From Chaunax sp. Z400 (taxonomy: Eukaryota > Chordata > Actinopteri > Lophiiformes > Chaunacidae), in contig CM075204.1 of NCBI GenBank assembly GCA_037577475.1, positions 10,322,855 through 10,386,854 on the forward strand: a DNA stretch of 64,000 nt. The letters are read 5' to 3'. The position numbers were made by a program, and so were the translations under genes. The notes under the pieces were generated by a model, which saw only the letters and a list, made by a program, of their open reading frames with translations, made no database searches and was not told the DNA's origin. Each line of letters opens with the position of its first letter. The first letter of the stretch is position 1. This document shows, piece after piece, positions 10,318 to 25,400 of this stretch.

Positions 10318-13300
10318 CGCATCATTTAGCCCGAATAACAAACCATCAACTTAATGACTGTGCTCATTTCAGTGAGACTTTACTGTCCATGTTGAAGATG
10401 TAAAAGTAATGGAACGACACCCCTGTGTGCAGACTTGACATGCGGACTCCAGAGAGAGATAGTCTTTGTGGTGTGTAAAGTTTTAAGACACCTTAAGCAG
10501 ATGTTATAATACAGATGCGGCTGACGCACCTTAACGACACATATAACAGACCCTGATGAGGACACGGTAAAAGCCTACAGACAGAAAGAGAGGCGGTGAA
10601 CAGCCAAGATGGCTGTTATGGTACACTATTCTTCCCCCGCCTCGATTACTGTGAATCTGTCTGCTGAATGACACACGTACTTTTTACGCACCCATTATTC
10701 TCTTGAATAATTCTCCTGTAGTTCATATAATGGAAGAGCAGAGTAAGTTATAATTTTCAACCCAGTATGACGGATTCTTTTCCAGAATGCTAATCATACA
10801 TTACACTGGAAGAAAATTCATTATACCGTACATGTGACAGGCTCTGGGCTCCGGGGTAATAATTACATGAGAGGACCCTGGCTTGTTTCAATTTTTTGCT
10901 TCAATTATGGCTCTGTGAGATCCATTCCTTCCAAATGTATATTTTTCTCACTTTTGAAGCAAAGCTCTCCTTTCTTTGCCACTGTCTTCCCGTTTCGCCC
11001 GGGCTATTGCCATTAATTATCCGAGCAGCGCTGTGGCTGGCTCACTCCAGGAACGATTAGTGGAGAGGAAGAGGCAATAAAAGGACGGACTTCTGCTTTA
11101 ATTAAAGGGGAGTAGCCTTTTAACATGGGGAGGGCCGTTAAATTAGCAACATTATAGCACCATGCATCATTGACAAAGTACAATGGAGCGTGAAATATAC
11201 GATGCATCAAGCAGTGCCACACCGGCTTTATGGAGATCTGATAGTGGGGGAAGTTTAAGTGTGGACAGGGGCAGAATAATGACAGGGGCTAATTCCACCG
11301 AGTTGCCAAGATCGTCCAGCAGGAACACTGAAAGGGCCTCCTGACATGAGGCTGTTGGACACTAGCAGAGCTAATGACACTGATGCTCACGCTTCTGTCT
11401 GTCCATGTAGGACATGATTTCGTAGCTTCCTATTGGATGTTCGTTTTATCGATGTGGCACTGTTATTGGCTGGGGGCAAACTTTCTCTCTGTAAATATTT
11501 TAATTCAATAACATCATATGTGTAATTAACAAAACTTTTTTTGGGACATCAGGTCACCTTTTGCATGTTGTACTAGTAGAGCTACAGACACTTATCACTG
11601 AAATTCTCGTCTGTGCTTAAGTTTGATGTTTTTTTTTCTGCTCTAAACTGTTGTATATATGCTGTAATAGTATAAACGACCTGTTTTAAAGTATTTTATA
11701 ACATATTTTGGAAAATAAAGAGTGTCTTATGCACACTGGTTTGAATTAGATAAGTATGAAAATTCAGAATTTTTTATAGCTTAAGCTTTTTTGATGGACA
11801 CCGATATGCTTGAAAAAGGCACAATTAGCATAATATATTCAAACATTTGTGTCTTGTTCAAAGCTGTAGAGCTAACGGCATACAAGCAGTGACTGGTGAA
11901 ATGTACATACATTTTACTGAGTAAGAAAAAAACCCCATCTTAGATCCACTATTGTGCTAAGGTGCTGTTTAGCAGACATGTTTACCATATTAATTAAGTG
12001 TGTTAGAATGCTGGATGTTCATAATTAGCACTAAACAGCGACCGATCAACATTATATTGTGACACCTCTAGCATGGCTGAATTCAGTATGTGTGAGTTTT
12101 ACTTAAGTCACTGCGGATAAAGAGAGAAAATAACGTATTTCCTCTAAGGCTTGATGCCCAGGAATATCTTAAAGCAATATAAAATGGAGATTCTGTCTCT
12201 AAGACCCAGAGAGATATCAGCCTTTACTGTGAATTTACTGTGAATACCAGTATTATGGTTTGAGCCTCGCAAATATTTCAACTCTTTTTCCATTTCTTCT
12301 GCAACACCATTTGCAGCGATTCAAAGCCATTTGCCAAACCTCATCTATTGCCCGTCTTCCTCACCTCAAAAAGCGATGTTGCCTTCACAGGCTTCATAAA
12401 ACGCAAAATAAGCCGGCACAATAGAAAATGAACTACGCCTTTATCCTGCAGTCAAAATGATTGGTTAAGTTTTACAGCATCAAAAAGCTAAACATGGGCA
12501 TATCATTAATTACTGGTTATTGATTCTGCTGCTGATGGTTCCAAATGATTTCAAATGTGCTTGCTTGACACCCCACTTTGACTTAATCTCTAATGAAACA
12601 TGGAAGAGGAATAGGTTGGAGCTGTATTGTGCAGTTACCTGACTTGGATGGCAGTGTGAGGCAGGATCTCCCCATCGCAGGTCCAGCTGCTGTGGGCAGT
12701 GCTGCAGTCGCAGGTGGTTTGGAGCGAGCATATTGGACTGAAGCCTGTCTTCTTTGGACTCTCGCTCAGGTCTTCCAGTGAAACCAGCTCGTGGTGCTGC
12801 GGCTCGAAACGAAACTTCCTCACGCGGTGGACCTCCACAAATGAGTGGTCAAACTTGGGAGGAAAGCAGAGATGGGTTGGAAATAGATTAAATAGGCTAA
12901 AAGAAATAATAATCAAGCATCAACCGTGACCAAAATAGAACATTTAAATTTTTAATTCAAATTTTTAAACAAAATAACACTAAGAAAATGTGCGGTGGCA
13001 AATTTCTTTTTCTTCTTATTCTTGGCATGCAATTATTATTATTGTTTTTTTTCACAGGGTTCTGGTGGGTGAGCAAAAAAAAAAAGTCCATTTCTCCATT
13101 GTCATTTGATGAGATCCTGCTGATTTGAGTATAGGGTGACTCTTTTCTTTCCGTCCAAGAGAAAAGAAAATGACAAACGGGGGATGAAATGCAGAGCAAA
13201 GTGAGAGAAGGGGTCAGATGAAACGGAGGTGCATAAAAACGATGTAAACGTCAGAGGAGTGAGGAGTAGAGGGAGCGGAGATGAAAACAAATTACATTGT

Positions 13301-13413
13301 CAAAATCCCCTTTCATCTCATCCACTGTTGCAGAAAGGTTCAGCTCTGTCCGGCGCGCCACACTCTCCGCCTTCACGGGTTGCCACTTTCTCTCCATCCT
13401 CTTCTCCTTTCTT

Positions 13414-13447
<34 letters not shown>

Positions 13448-16400
13448 CCCCCTCTCTCCCCTTTTTCGCCCTCTCTCAACCCAAAAGCGGAATGACAGCC
13501 ATTTATTTCACATCAGATCCACTTTATGACTGCAGCAGCTTTGTATTCACACTGGACGGGCTGCCTAAAAGACTTTCTGACAAGGCCATGAATATGCTTA
13601 GCGGCTTCTCACTCCTTGTCTTTCTCTGCTTGGCTGGACAGTGATGCTGATATTAAGTGAACACTGACGTAAAGTCTCTCTCACCCTACTTGTACGACTA
13701 CTTTTCTACCTTTCTGTGTGTCAAGTGAAGCAGCCTCAAACTGGATACATCACATTGTGCCTTTACACCAAACTGTGGGCACAAAGATCTGTTGTCTTAA
13801 GACAACAGTTCATGAGATATCATTTGATTTTCTCCATTAGATAAATCTACATTTTCATTGTTTTGGGGGCAGTTTTTGCCTTTATTAGATAGGACAGCTG
13901 AAGATGTGAGACAGGAAATGGGGAGAAAGAATGAGGGGTATAGACATGCGACAACGGGCCATGAGTGGGAATTGAACCCACGGTCACCACGGGAGGACTG
14001 CAGCCTCTGCACATGTTTTAGTTGCTTCCAGTGGATCTTTTCCATATGAGTCTACATGCTAACATGCCCACGATGTCAAAGCAAACATGACACTGTGGTG
14101 TAATATTTGCCATGTTTGTGATCTTGGTTTAGCCTGACATCATGCTAACGGTAGGGATGATGGGGATGTCAATCATTAGGTTTTACGACATAGAACGATC
14201 TCATAAGGGCTGGACAAATTCAAAGTCTGACTTGGTGCTGGAGCTAACCACAAGAAAACGGGTCCAAAAATTATTGGACAATACTGGAAATTTGCAATTC
14301 CTAACAATAATAATCGTGGGAGGTATTGGGAAATGCTTCAAAAATGAAATAAGAGTATCTAAATTGAAAAGATCAACAGAGGAGAATTTAATTAAATGTA
14401 TTTTAAACACATTATAGATGTTAGAATATGATGATCTGTCCTCACAAATAAGCTTCGACAAGAATTCAGTCTTGCATAGACAGCCAAAGGTGCTCTGGGT
14501 TACAGAGAGTGAGAAAAACAGATTTTAACATAGAGAGAAGAAATAGTGAAATTCAATATTAGGAAAAAAACAGGAGTCCAATTTCTCATCTAGAAATTAT
14601 GAATGTCTGTACAAAATGCCATGGCAGTCCATCCTACAGCTGCTGTGAAATAGCATTGATCATCGTCATTACTATAAATCAACTTGTTTTACAGCAGAGA
14701 GATATAGAGCATCGTCTTACTGGTGATTCTCAGTGTTACATTTGAGTATTTTTCAGGCCTCTTTGCATTAGCATCAGAAGGGAATGTTGGTAATTGGATT
14801 TTGCCCACACTTGAGGTAATTCCACTCCGTCATCTGGATGTAAAAACACGGTACTGGGACTGTGGCATTCCAGGGACACGCTTCAAGTCACACAGAGCAG
14901 CGAAATCTGTATCAGCAGCCGCTTCGGCAGCATCTCTCTTCCTCTTGGTGTTAAAACGTTTGCTTTTCCTACGGCTGAATCCTATAAATTGCACAGTGCC
15001 AATATATAATCAAATCTTATTGCAGTCCAGTAATGTGCATCCATGCAGTCCAAACACTGGGTGCAGAAGTCAGAATCTTGATTTAAGAGTTCAAACCTAC
15101 CTCAGGATGTCAGTGTTAGCTCAAAACACAGTTTGCAACACAGTTTTTTTTCTTTTTTTTTTTTTTTACCAGGGCAGCTCCTGAAGATGAAATTACTTAC
15201 AAGATCCTTCTAAATGGGATAAACTTCCCCAGGTCCTTCCTGAGGTAATAATTACTAATCACTAGACTTCCCCTGGTAATACTTGTTCTATCCGGAGAGG
15301 GCATTAGTCTGGTATCAGCCTGTTCTCCCATACAGCATATCCCTGATGCAGCGATTATCAGCGCCTCTCCGGACCAGGGTTGAGGTTATTTATGATACGT
15401 GGGAAGGCACAGGGGCTGAGGCATTTGAACTAAAGTGAGCCATAGTTGGGAAATTGAGCTGAGTCAGCAAGTTGAGGTGCTAGCACAGCAAGTGCGGAAA
15501 CTCTACCTTCTGCTCGCTCATTTACAGACTAAATACACCCTGAATTCATCTGTGCACAGACCGAACTCATCCTGATGTTGAAAGCTGAATTGTGATCGAC
15601 AGGAGGATGAAATTGACGTAAAACTTTTGCTGTGTTATGGAGATTTCTTCGCTCTTTGAAGGGGATGTTTTTCCTCATGCCTGCTCGATCTAAATTACAT
15701 CAGTTCTCCACGCTCATTCGAATTCTGAATTATTCTGCACAGCATGATTCACACACTGTTTATGCACACTTACTATATAAGTATGAGGGGGAGGAAATCA
15801 TAAATCGAGTATTATTACCATCGGGTAATGACTTGGAAAGAGTTCTGACGCTAAATCAAACAGAGCGGCTGAAGATCACACACTCAAACGCCGCCTCCTT
15901 CACTCATACCTGGTCTTCTTTGTTGGTGTGTCGAAGGAGGTGTCTCAAGAAGTCCAGACGGGAACACTTCCTGACGAGGATGAGGTCCGTGGTGCCGTCG
16001 GCGAGGTGAGCAGAGGGCGACAGGCCTTTTGGGCTGCGAGGACACGCGCAGCTCATACTGGCCGCATTAATGGCAATAAACTTTCCATGGATCACACTCC
16101 AACCACGGCTGCCGTCTGAAACGAGAGTCAGGAGCTGGAGGATCACCACACATAAGCTTTACTTTGCAGTATTTATTAGCTGCTGCACACAAACCACCTT
16201 CAAAATTGTTCTTTGGAGCTTTTACACACTTTACACACACTTTAGAACACTAAAAATGGTCAAACTAATGATAGAACCAGCTTTTTAATAAGCTTGTTAT
16301 TGCTGTTCCTATTATTTGTAGTAATTACACCAAAATGCAACAGCAGAAAAACAAGGCAAGGTACACAAAACTCTGTTAAGGTCACACGGATTCACAGATA

Positions 16401-19400
16401 TGTGGGTAATACTGTTGGTCCCTCACCATTATTAACAATGTTTATTTTTTAAGAGTGTTGGAAATGATGACAGCCATAATGGCAACCTGAGATTAATCAA
16501 TTATTATCTTATTATTATTATAGAGCGGTACATTGAGCTACCATTCCCAAAGTCAAGTTTTGAAATTATACTGCGTATTCTGCAAGTGCATCATGCATCC
16601 TTAACGCTGAGTTCCAAAGCTTTTTGCATGACAGCAGTGGTGCTGATGAGAGTCTATTATGATCCAGGTGTCTTGGCAGGAATTCTCAGAGCAGCTTTGG
16701 CCTGATGATTGAGCCAAGATAGAAACTCTGAAGCTGAAGGCGATGTGTGTCCCCTTCACTGTAAAATGTAAGATTGAATTTAATCACAATTCCTTTTTTA
16801 TTTTATTTTATTTTAGTTACTTTGTAAACCAGGAAAACTGTCAAACTCAAAGTTTACTTGAGATTGGTTCATTTAAACAAACCAAGTACTGGGAACCTTT
16901 TACAGTACTTAGTTACATCCCACAATGTAACTAAGTATATTAATCTTATACTTAAGTACCCCACAAATTAGAGCTACCTTACTTGAATAGCCTGTTTTCT
17001 GTTCATACCACTTTCTACTTGTACTCCACTACTTTTCATGGGAAACAGCCTTTTTGTTATGTGAGAAAAGTTCAATAAATGGTTCTTTTGATTGGTAAAA
17101 CTTTACTCAAGTATCAGGTATTCTGCTCAGCTTCTAAAATCTTTAATTCACATTCAGATCTGTTACATGGAATAAACAGTTGTGGCAATAGAACACACCA
17201 GAATAGATTCACTTGTTTATTGTTCTGCAGCTGTCCTGTTCCATGTTGGGTTGCTGACGTCTTTTGCCCTTATGAAAATGAATGTTTGATGACACAACCA
17301 AACAACCTACTGTGGTTTTGCACAATGGGCAAACAGATACTGTAGCGTGTTGGGGATAGGCTTATGAGGTCATAAGCCCAAGTAACCTGTGTTTAAATGT
17401 CTTCTGAATAATTATCAGTTAAGCAGTAATTAGTTCTTTAGAAATATTTCCATAGAAAATGATTAGTTAGACAACACCATTGCACGATGAGGTAAGTCTC
17501 TCACACGGTTAGTGACGTCCTGCCTGGGTGATGCAAGAGGGTGATAAAATAAAGTTGTGTGATGTATTGTAATAACAAGCTCTCCAGAGCAAATAGCAAA
17601 TCATTATGTCAAATTCATGCAAGAAGAAATTATAGCATGCTACGATACTTTTTAGGATACTGGTAGTTTAAGTTATCACAATAACAGTCAGCAAGTTAAT
17701 TTAAGTGTTACACACACAAAATAGAGAAGTTGGTCTAATTAATGCACCCTCAAAATCTCAAGTTTACTTTTCTTAATTCATCTAAGGCAATGAGTTTTCA
17801 TAATATTCTTAAGTAACTCAGCTCATTAGATTTTACAGTGTTGTAGGACAGCTGGAAGTCTTATGTTTTTAAATTACAACTGAGAGGAAGTCATATAGAT
17901 AACAGACTGACTGGCTTAACTTCATGTTAGCTTGCTCTGATTAAATGCACGCGTGGCCTCCAGATGTCAAATGACAGACGCCATGGTTGCTCTTCGCGAA
18001 TCACCACCCTGTTCCTCTGAGATTAGCGACTGTTTACAAGTGATGGCGTATCAAAGACACGCTATCGCCCGCGGGACTACCGGCGTCTGTCACCAGGGCG
18101 ATAGTCTATGGAGTAAAGCTGCGGAAAGCGATCCGCCGTCCAAACCTCAGAGGTAAAATTATGTGATCTCGGAAAGCAAAACGATTCATTACCTTTCCCC
18201 CTAATTCTGCAAAACAAACTTACATAAGTGATAACACCAAGCAATGATAACAAGCCCACCGAGGCTCCATACAAGAACAATATTCTGATTTGGAATAGGA
18301 TTAGGAGAACGCTACTGGATGAGTGTTTGCAGAGAGAGCGTCGAGCCTCATTGATTTAGCATTCGTCTGAGATTTCTCTCCCAGGAAGGAGAAAGAGAAG
18401 CTGAACAAACGGCGAGAAGTAAGCCCCCTGTGAGAGCTGGCAGAGCCAAATTTCTTCCTGATTAGCCAGAGCCTGTCACACATCACACACACACACACAC
18501 ACACACACGAACAGGTTACACTCCCAGAAACATACACACACGCTCCATAGGAAGTCACAGTCGCAGATAGCCAAGATATACAATCTTGAATGTAATATCA
18601 TGACACTAATTAGAGAGGAAGAGACACACACAGCCCATCAGCAGCTCAGGGTATGTTTGTGTGTTGAGGGAAGAGTAGATAATGAAGTGTGGGTGTGTGT
18701 GTCTGGGGAAAAAAAAAACATAAGAGGAAGGCGACCCTTTCCTACTCGAGGCTCGAGGCTGAGTGGACAGACACCAGCCTCAGTGGGAGGGGGGGGGAGG
18801 CACAAAATCCCATCAAGGCGTCGCGGGGGTGGATGGTGGGGAGCTGGAAATCGATAGGCAGAAAAGGCCCTGGCAGTGTCACTAAAATAAGTTTATATTT
18901 TCTCGTCAATAACTCATCAAGAATCTCATCAGGAATTTTGCCAACCTGCGGGAGAAAAACAACCCTGACAGAAAAAAGTATATGAAGTGAAATTCGAGAA
19001 GAAAATGCAGCTATTTGCAGTCAGATAGAAGAATGTAAATCTCCTCTGATTTGTTTGTGACTTCAAGGGAGAAAAAAAAAAAAAGAGAGCTAGTGTGGGA
19101 TCGTCTCCGTTTTTGGTCTCATCTCTCAAACTACACACAAAAAAAAAAAAATGATCCTCATATCTCAGACGTCTAGTCAAAATAGACAAACAAGCAGATA
19201 ACGAGGCAGAGGAATGAGACGCGCTCCTTTCCGTGTGATTAATTTGACATATTTTGAGTAATAACCCCAAAACCGTACCTTTATCAGATGTTTCCAGCTC
19301 CTCTGACATCTCCCACTGCTTGCTGTCCTTTGATGAGGGTTTGTGCCGACACACGAAGCACCTGAAATATCAGCATAACCCTGTTTTTACAATCATCAAA

Positions 19401-22400
19401 CCATCGGTGTCAAGGTTTTAACAAGCTTGAATGAGCCATTAGGTGTGGATAAATCCAGTCCATATTTATCTATTTGAATACAAGCAGTGTTTGTTGGAAA
19501 AAGCTCTAAGGAGTCTTCAGTCAGATAAGCCTTTTAGTGGCGTAGCCGTGTCACTTTTTATGATAAAATAAGTTGTCAGGGAGCGTGGCATTTTACAGAT
19601 TAATGGTTTTCAGCTCCTTTCAGCACCCATAACAAATGCAAACAATGTCCGCGCTCAGCATCTAAAAAAACAACAAAAAACTAAAAAAAACACCAAACAA
19701 AGCACTTAGTCAAGCGCCTTTTGGAAAAGACTGAATGGGCTCTCAGTCCGCAATAAATCAGATAGGCTCCCTGACAACGTAAACTACCCCATTTATGCTC
19801 TAGCAGGTGCACGTCTACCACTGAACTGCATCAGATAAGCTAGAACATGGTAAGATAGTGCTGCAAAGTCACAGAAATGGATGCTTTATTTACCCGGATC
19901 GACACAGCAGCTTGTCTCTGGGGGTCCCCACGTTGTTTTCAGCAGGGAGGAAAGAGACGGTGCCTTCATAGTAGTTGTGACTCAGAAAGGTTTTCACCCC
20001 TGGAACACAAAACACGGTGAGAGCTACAGTACAGAATGCATTGCCAGGGTTTAATTGAACTCTTATGGAAGATAATTGCTACTAGGAAAACAATTTGTGC
20101 CGATGTGGATAGATTATAACCTCTATTATAGCTGAATGTGAACAAATTTACATGAAAATCGTCTCGGCTCAAATATGCTGTATATAATGTAAAAAACAAG
20201 CTGATTGGAGAAACCAATTATGAGATGCACATTTTTAAAGCTTGCGTGAACTTTCAATGAATTCTGTCTGTTGGCTTTTGGAGGAGATGTGGAGATTGTA
20301 ACCCGTTATGTACAGTATGTGTGGATGAACGTGTGGATGGACAAAGTTGGCATTATATGCTGGGATCATAAAAACATTCTTATAGCAACACAAAACTAAT
20401 TGGACCCCTATTATTTCCTCCCACAGGCTGCCATAGGGTTTAACAGGGTAAAATATAAGTAAAGCAAAGTTTTGCAATATTGCTACTTGTGTCTGGTAGC
20501 CGAGGATGCAGGCCAGGGGCCTCGTTTAGCAACTGGACATAGTTGTGTGTGCTTGAACCATGTGCATTTCTACACATGAAGGAGAATTAGTGGGACACAA
20601 ACACAACTGGGCAAACCAATTCCTTAATTACAGACACACACCTCAACTATCAACCATTCAAGTATTTCTGTATGCATTTGGAAAGCGAGTTAATAGTCTC
20701 TTTCGTAGTTAAGTCATGTCATCAATGCCTCTAGTTTAAGTCGTTTCTCTGATTACATCTGTGAGGCATTGATTTGTCTTTTTTTTGTTTTTGTTTCAAC
20801 CACTAACTTTGCATTAAATATAAGAGGATCAGTCAGCACACATTCAGAATGGTTACGAATTTTTCTCATCCATGCAGTTGGCGCCAGTTCAGTCTTGTAC
20901 CGAGATCAAACTGTGGTTGACTTTTTTAAGAGCACATTAAAGTACAATGAGTGCAAGTACAAATGTGTAGCCCCAGTGGACGGAGAAATGTTGAGTCCGG
21001 CTAAATCCACTAGCTTGAGCTTCTTGTATGTTTAAATCCTTTTAGTTTGGACCTAGAGCTCAGGGCTGAAGTTGTACATAGGCTTAGCCTGAAAAAAGCC
21101 ATTCAAGGTTATAAAAAGAGAGCTCTCGTACCTGACAGGTCATATCTAGCAGGACCCAGCCATCGCTTTCTCTCACTGTCTGTCAGCAGATCGCCATAGA
21201 AACCGTAGCCAAGCAACGAGACGGAGTACCTGAGAAAGACGTCGTCGTGGTGAACTGAACACACGTCCATCGGCTGGGAATCACCTGTTAATATACAACC
21301 AGTATACAGTATATATACACACACGACCAATAAAAGCAGTTGATCTTTCCATTAAAGGTTATCACAGCACTGATAATGTAAAAGGATCAGGTTGCCGCCC
21401 CGACACGTGACTTCTACTAACCCACGATGATGTGTAAAGCAGAAGTAACTGGATCGTTGGTTCCCACGGTGGCAAAGCAGATACAGTCAGTGGACCCTGT
21501 TAACGGACACACAAGATCCATGCATTGTAACACAAGTATAGGTGTGTTAAAAACTGTGACTTTAAAATGTGTTAGATATACGCTCTGACCCACATCTGAC
21601 ACAGCGACACCAGTGGTTCATCTGGTTTATGTGAGATCACATTACTGGTATGCACTTCACACTTCCTGGAAACATTTCTGTCATTACTGGGACACGCACA
21701 CAAACAAGACACATGTCAGCCACGACAGCAGCTCTAGGTTGAACTTTGGCACAGTTTCTAAAAAGGCGGCTTCTTACTCCATGGCTGCGGTCAGGAATCA
21801 TATTCTTGATTTCAACTCATGTCTTTGTGAAATGACTGACATCATATACAGTGAAAGTTGTACTTCTGGTTCATTCTTACTATACTGGTCTCAGAGCAGT
21901 CAACAGATAGCGTCATTACTATGCTTATCTAAACCCTGAACGTGCAAGTTCATTTTTTCCCCCCGTGTTTCTGCTAATTTCTTTGAGATGAAACGAAGTA
22001 GAGATGAGGTTTAAATGAGGCCGGAATGTGTAGAATCTCCATTTCCACGTCCTTACTCTCGTGAGATTTTACGTATCACACAGCCGCCTATAGGATGCCA
22101 AGAGGAGAGCTCAGTGCTCTCGTCCTGTGCCTCCTTGTGCTTTGATTGGTGGATTTGTGTGTGTTTTTATATGTGAAAAATATTGAATTGGTTGAAAAAT
22201 GTGTTTGATTAAAAAGAGGCACACATGTTTTTATACAGTATGATGTCATTATTCAGATTGATTTAATGTCAGTACCTCCAATATTTGGTGAATAGTTGAA
22301 TATTTTATAGTATTTTATATTATTATTATTTTATATTATTTTATTTTATACATATTATATTTTTATATTCGAATAATTTTTTTTCAACCATTATTTTAAC

Positions 22401-25400
22401 TCGGGAATACATTGAGGCAGGCATTTTTTATGCATTTACCTAATATTTCATTTAAATATTCCACTGGTTTTTCATTGATTTTGAGAACGAAACCAAATAA
22501 ATACGTGTTTTCACAAGAGATTTGAAGATTTTTCAGATGGACATTGGTTTCTATACACATTTGACAGAAATCTGAGATTGCGTTGTGTGAGATTATTTTT
22601 CATAAAACTGTGGGTATGATGTTGCATTCAAGAACCTTAAAAAGGTGAATTTAAGAGGATGCGTAAAAATCAAGAAGACGCCCAGAGGAAATATGTTGTC
22701 AGAGTTTTATGTGTTGCTATCTACAGTTATCAGAATAGACTGTAAAGGCGTGGTAAAGCTGTAAATCAAGTGTGTCAATCTCTTATCAATAGTTCCAATC
22801 AGTCATAAAAGACTTGGTCCTTGCTAGAGTTCTATGTCTTCCAAAGTTGCAGCCGTGTAAGAATAATTCAGCTGAATGATTCCATTGGGTGGAAGTAAGA
22901 TGTTTCAGTCACAGCGCTAACTAATCGGATAGCTCCAGGCCCAGGGCACATCATCTGCTCCCCTCACCAAACAAATGAGGGATGAGAGCCATCCGCCTGC
23001 CTTGGAAGAAATGTGGAGTTTGATATTAAATCTTTCAACTTGAGAGGTAATAAGGGTTTATCTCTCTTTCTGCACCACATGGTGCAATTTTAGACCTATC
23101 TGCCCTGCTTTGATCATCTTCAAGTGGTGAAATGGACCTACTGCCTCTGATAAAGGACAGAGAGAGAGAGAGAGAGAGAGAGACGGAGAGAAGAGAGTGA
23201 AGTCTAACTAGTGGTTTTAGTTGGCTCACAGAAGCGTGACGGGGGGGGGGGATCAGGCTTGTCATTCAGTGGTGGACACACACTTTACTATGGAGATGAG
23301 CTCCCTCTTTTGCTTTCCTGCACTTTCTATGAATATCACTTATCTGTCCTCTGCTTCTCCTCCTCCGAGCTTCATAATCTCATCCGAACTATTTCCATTT
23401 GCTCCCGACAACGCTGCACTACCTGCTATTGTGCCTAGCGTAAAAACAGCGACATGTGCTATTGGACTAGTCTAAATCTACCCGGTAACAGCCAGCTGAC
23501 TTTGAATGAGTTTAAGCGGTGCACACAGATGTTCAGTGATGTTCAGTCCTCAGACGGTCAATGTTTTATTCCCCTTGAGTTACTCAACTAGCCTGTTAGC
23601 CTATTCAGAGGAGAGATTATCAACTGTGACGAGGTAACAGTTCATCTCAGCAGTGAAATCATCTTTATCTCAGGGACAACAAGGCACTCTGGATGCCTTT
23701 CAGGATATTGTTGCGGAATCTTTGGTACATGAATGTTTAATCACTGCACTTCTGACAGTATGGTATAATGTGAACGCTTCTGAACCAGGCAATTAAACCT
23801 TCTCATCGATCTAAACTTGTCAGAGTTAACTTGAAAATTTGATTTCAGGCCACAGCAGCCAAAACCCAGTAAAACAGGAGCATGTCAAAGAACATTCGTG
23901 TGTGTGACAGCTCTGTGACAAGGCCATAAATGAGTTCAAGGCTCTCAATCTGAACCTTTGCACAGGGGGACTTTGATATTTTATGGAGACATTGCCATAA
24001 CCTTGACAGGAATTTTGATAATTATTGATAAACTCATGAATTGCACCCAGTTGACAAAGATACACTCTCAAGAGATGACATATAGATGTACATATGACCA
24101 CGTAGCAGACCATGGCTCCAGTGAGAAAAGCTCAATAACTGCTGCTGCTCCTCTCAAGCAAAAGTGTTCATGCCAAGATGTAAGAGACACTTTACATTAT
24201 CGGCATTATTTGAGACATTACCTTAAATAAAGAAATCTTCACGATGAGATAAATCGCTGTTAGTGGGCCATTTTATGTCTTTATTAGAGAACCGAGAGCA
24301 GAACGATTAAAGAAAAGAAGGAGGGGGAGGGAGAGAAAGACAGGGAATGACAGACTAAGGTTGAAGGCCTTGACATAAACTGGTGATGTTGTATTTTATA
24401 GTCAGTGCCTCAGTACTTTCAGACTTCTCTGCTCTGTCTGCAGCTCTCAGACCCCTTTCAATCCTACAGAAGATGTGAATGTGGCTGCAACAAATTTAAA
24501 AATCACGGTTTCAACTTTGGGTGACCTCGTTTGATCGGGACTGTCGGACTTTTCTGTTTGATCCGAACCAAAATTACAGGTGCGAATCCTCCTCCGGACC
24601 AAAGGTCAGGATCAAAGACTCGGTTTTTGGTCCGACAAAAAGAGGTGGTCTCGTTCCGGATCAAATTTGAACCATGGTTCGGTTCGTTTACAATGTGAAA
24701 GCACTTTTTTTTGGATGGTTTGGACTTTTGGACCAATTACAGGAAGTTACAGCAGGCTCTTCGCCCAAAGTCACCTAGGATAGGCTCCAGGCGATGTGAT
24801 CATTTCATTTCAAATTTCAAAAACAATTTAGTTCACAGTTTACGATGATATTAAGCATTTTTCAGGGAGCATATTTGAATTCAAGCATATTCCTAATCCT
24901 GAAAACACGACGGTTAATATTAAGGATTTGTCGAACTTTGTCGAAGACTTTGTACAAACCCTGAATATCACTAGTTCTGCTATTGTTGCTGCTTCTACTG
25001 TAACAATCAAACATATCCTGCATGATTGTGTGAAACTCTTGAAGGAGCCTTTTGTAAATTAAGCAGCATTCTACTTCTTCAATATACTTGAATTGATGAA
25101 AATAAATGCACTGAGGTGATGTTGGCCTTCAAATGAGGTTTAGTTAAAGTCATCTTGATGAACACGAATCAAAGCACTTTCAATTTTATAATTAACTCTC
25201 TTGCGTTAAATGAAAACAATAACATTTGAAAACATCTGAGATTATTTATTGTACAGAAAAAAGAGAATTACTCCCTTGAACCCTGCCAGTATCTTAATAG
25301 AAATGTGGTGAAAAGATGTCAGATCTTTATACAGTTGAATGAAAATATTAGCCACTTGTTAACATTTGAATTAATCTTTGATTGTCAAAGGAAAATAATT

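Noticed and set aside
15632..16009. 125-codon plus-strand frame.
   Set aside because: It overlaps the antisense of cerk exon 11, which has strong homology on the other strand.
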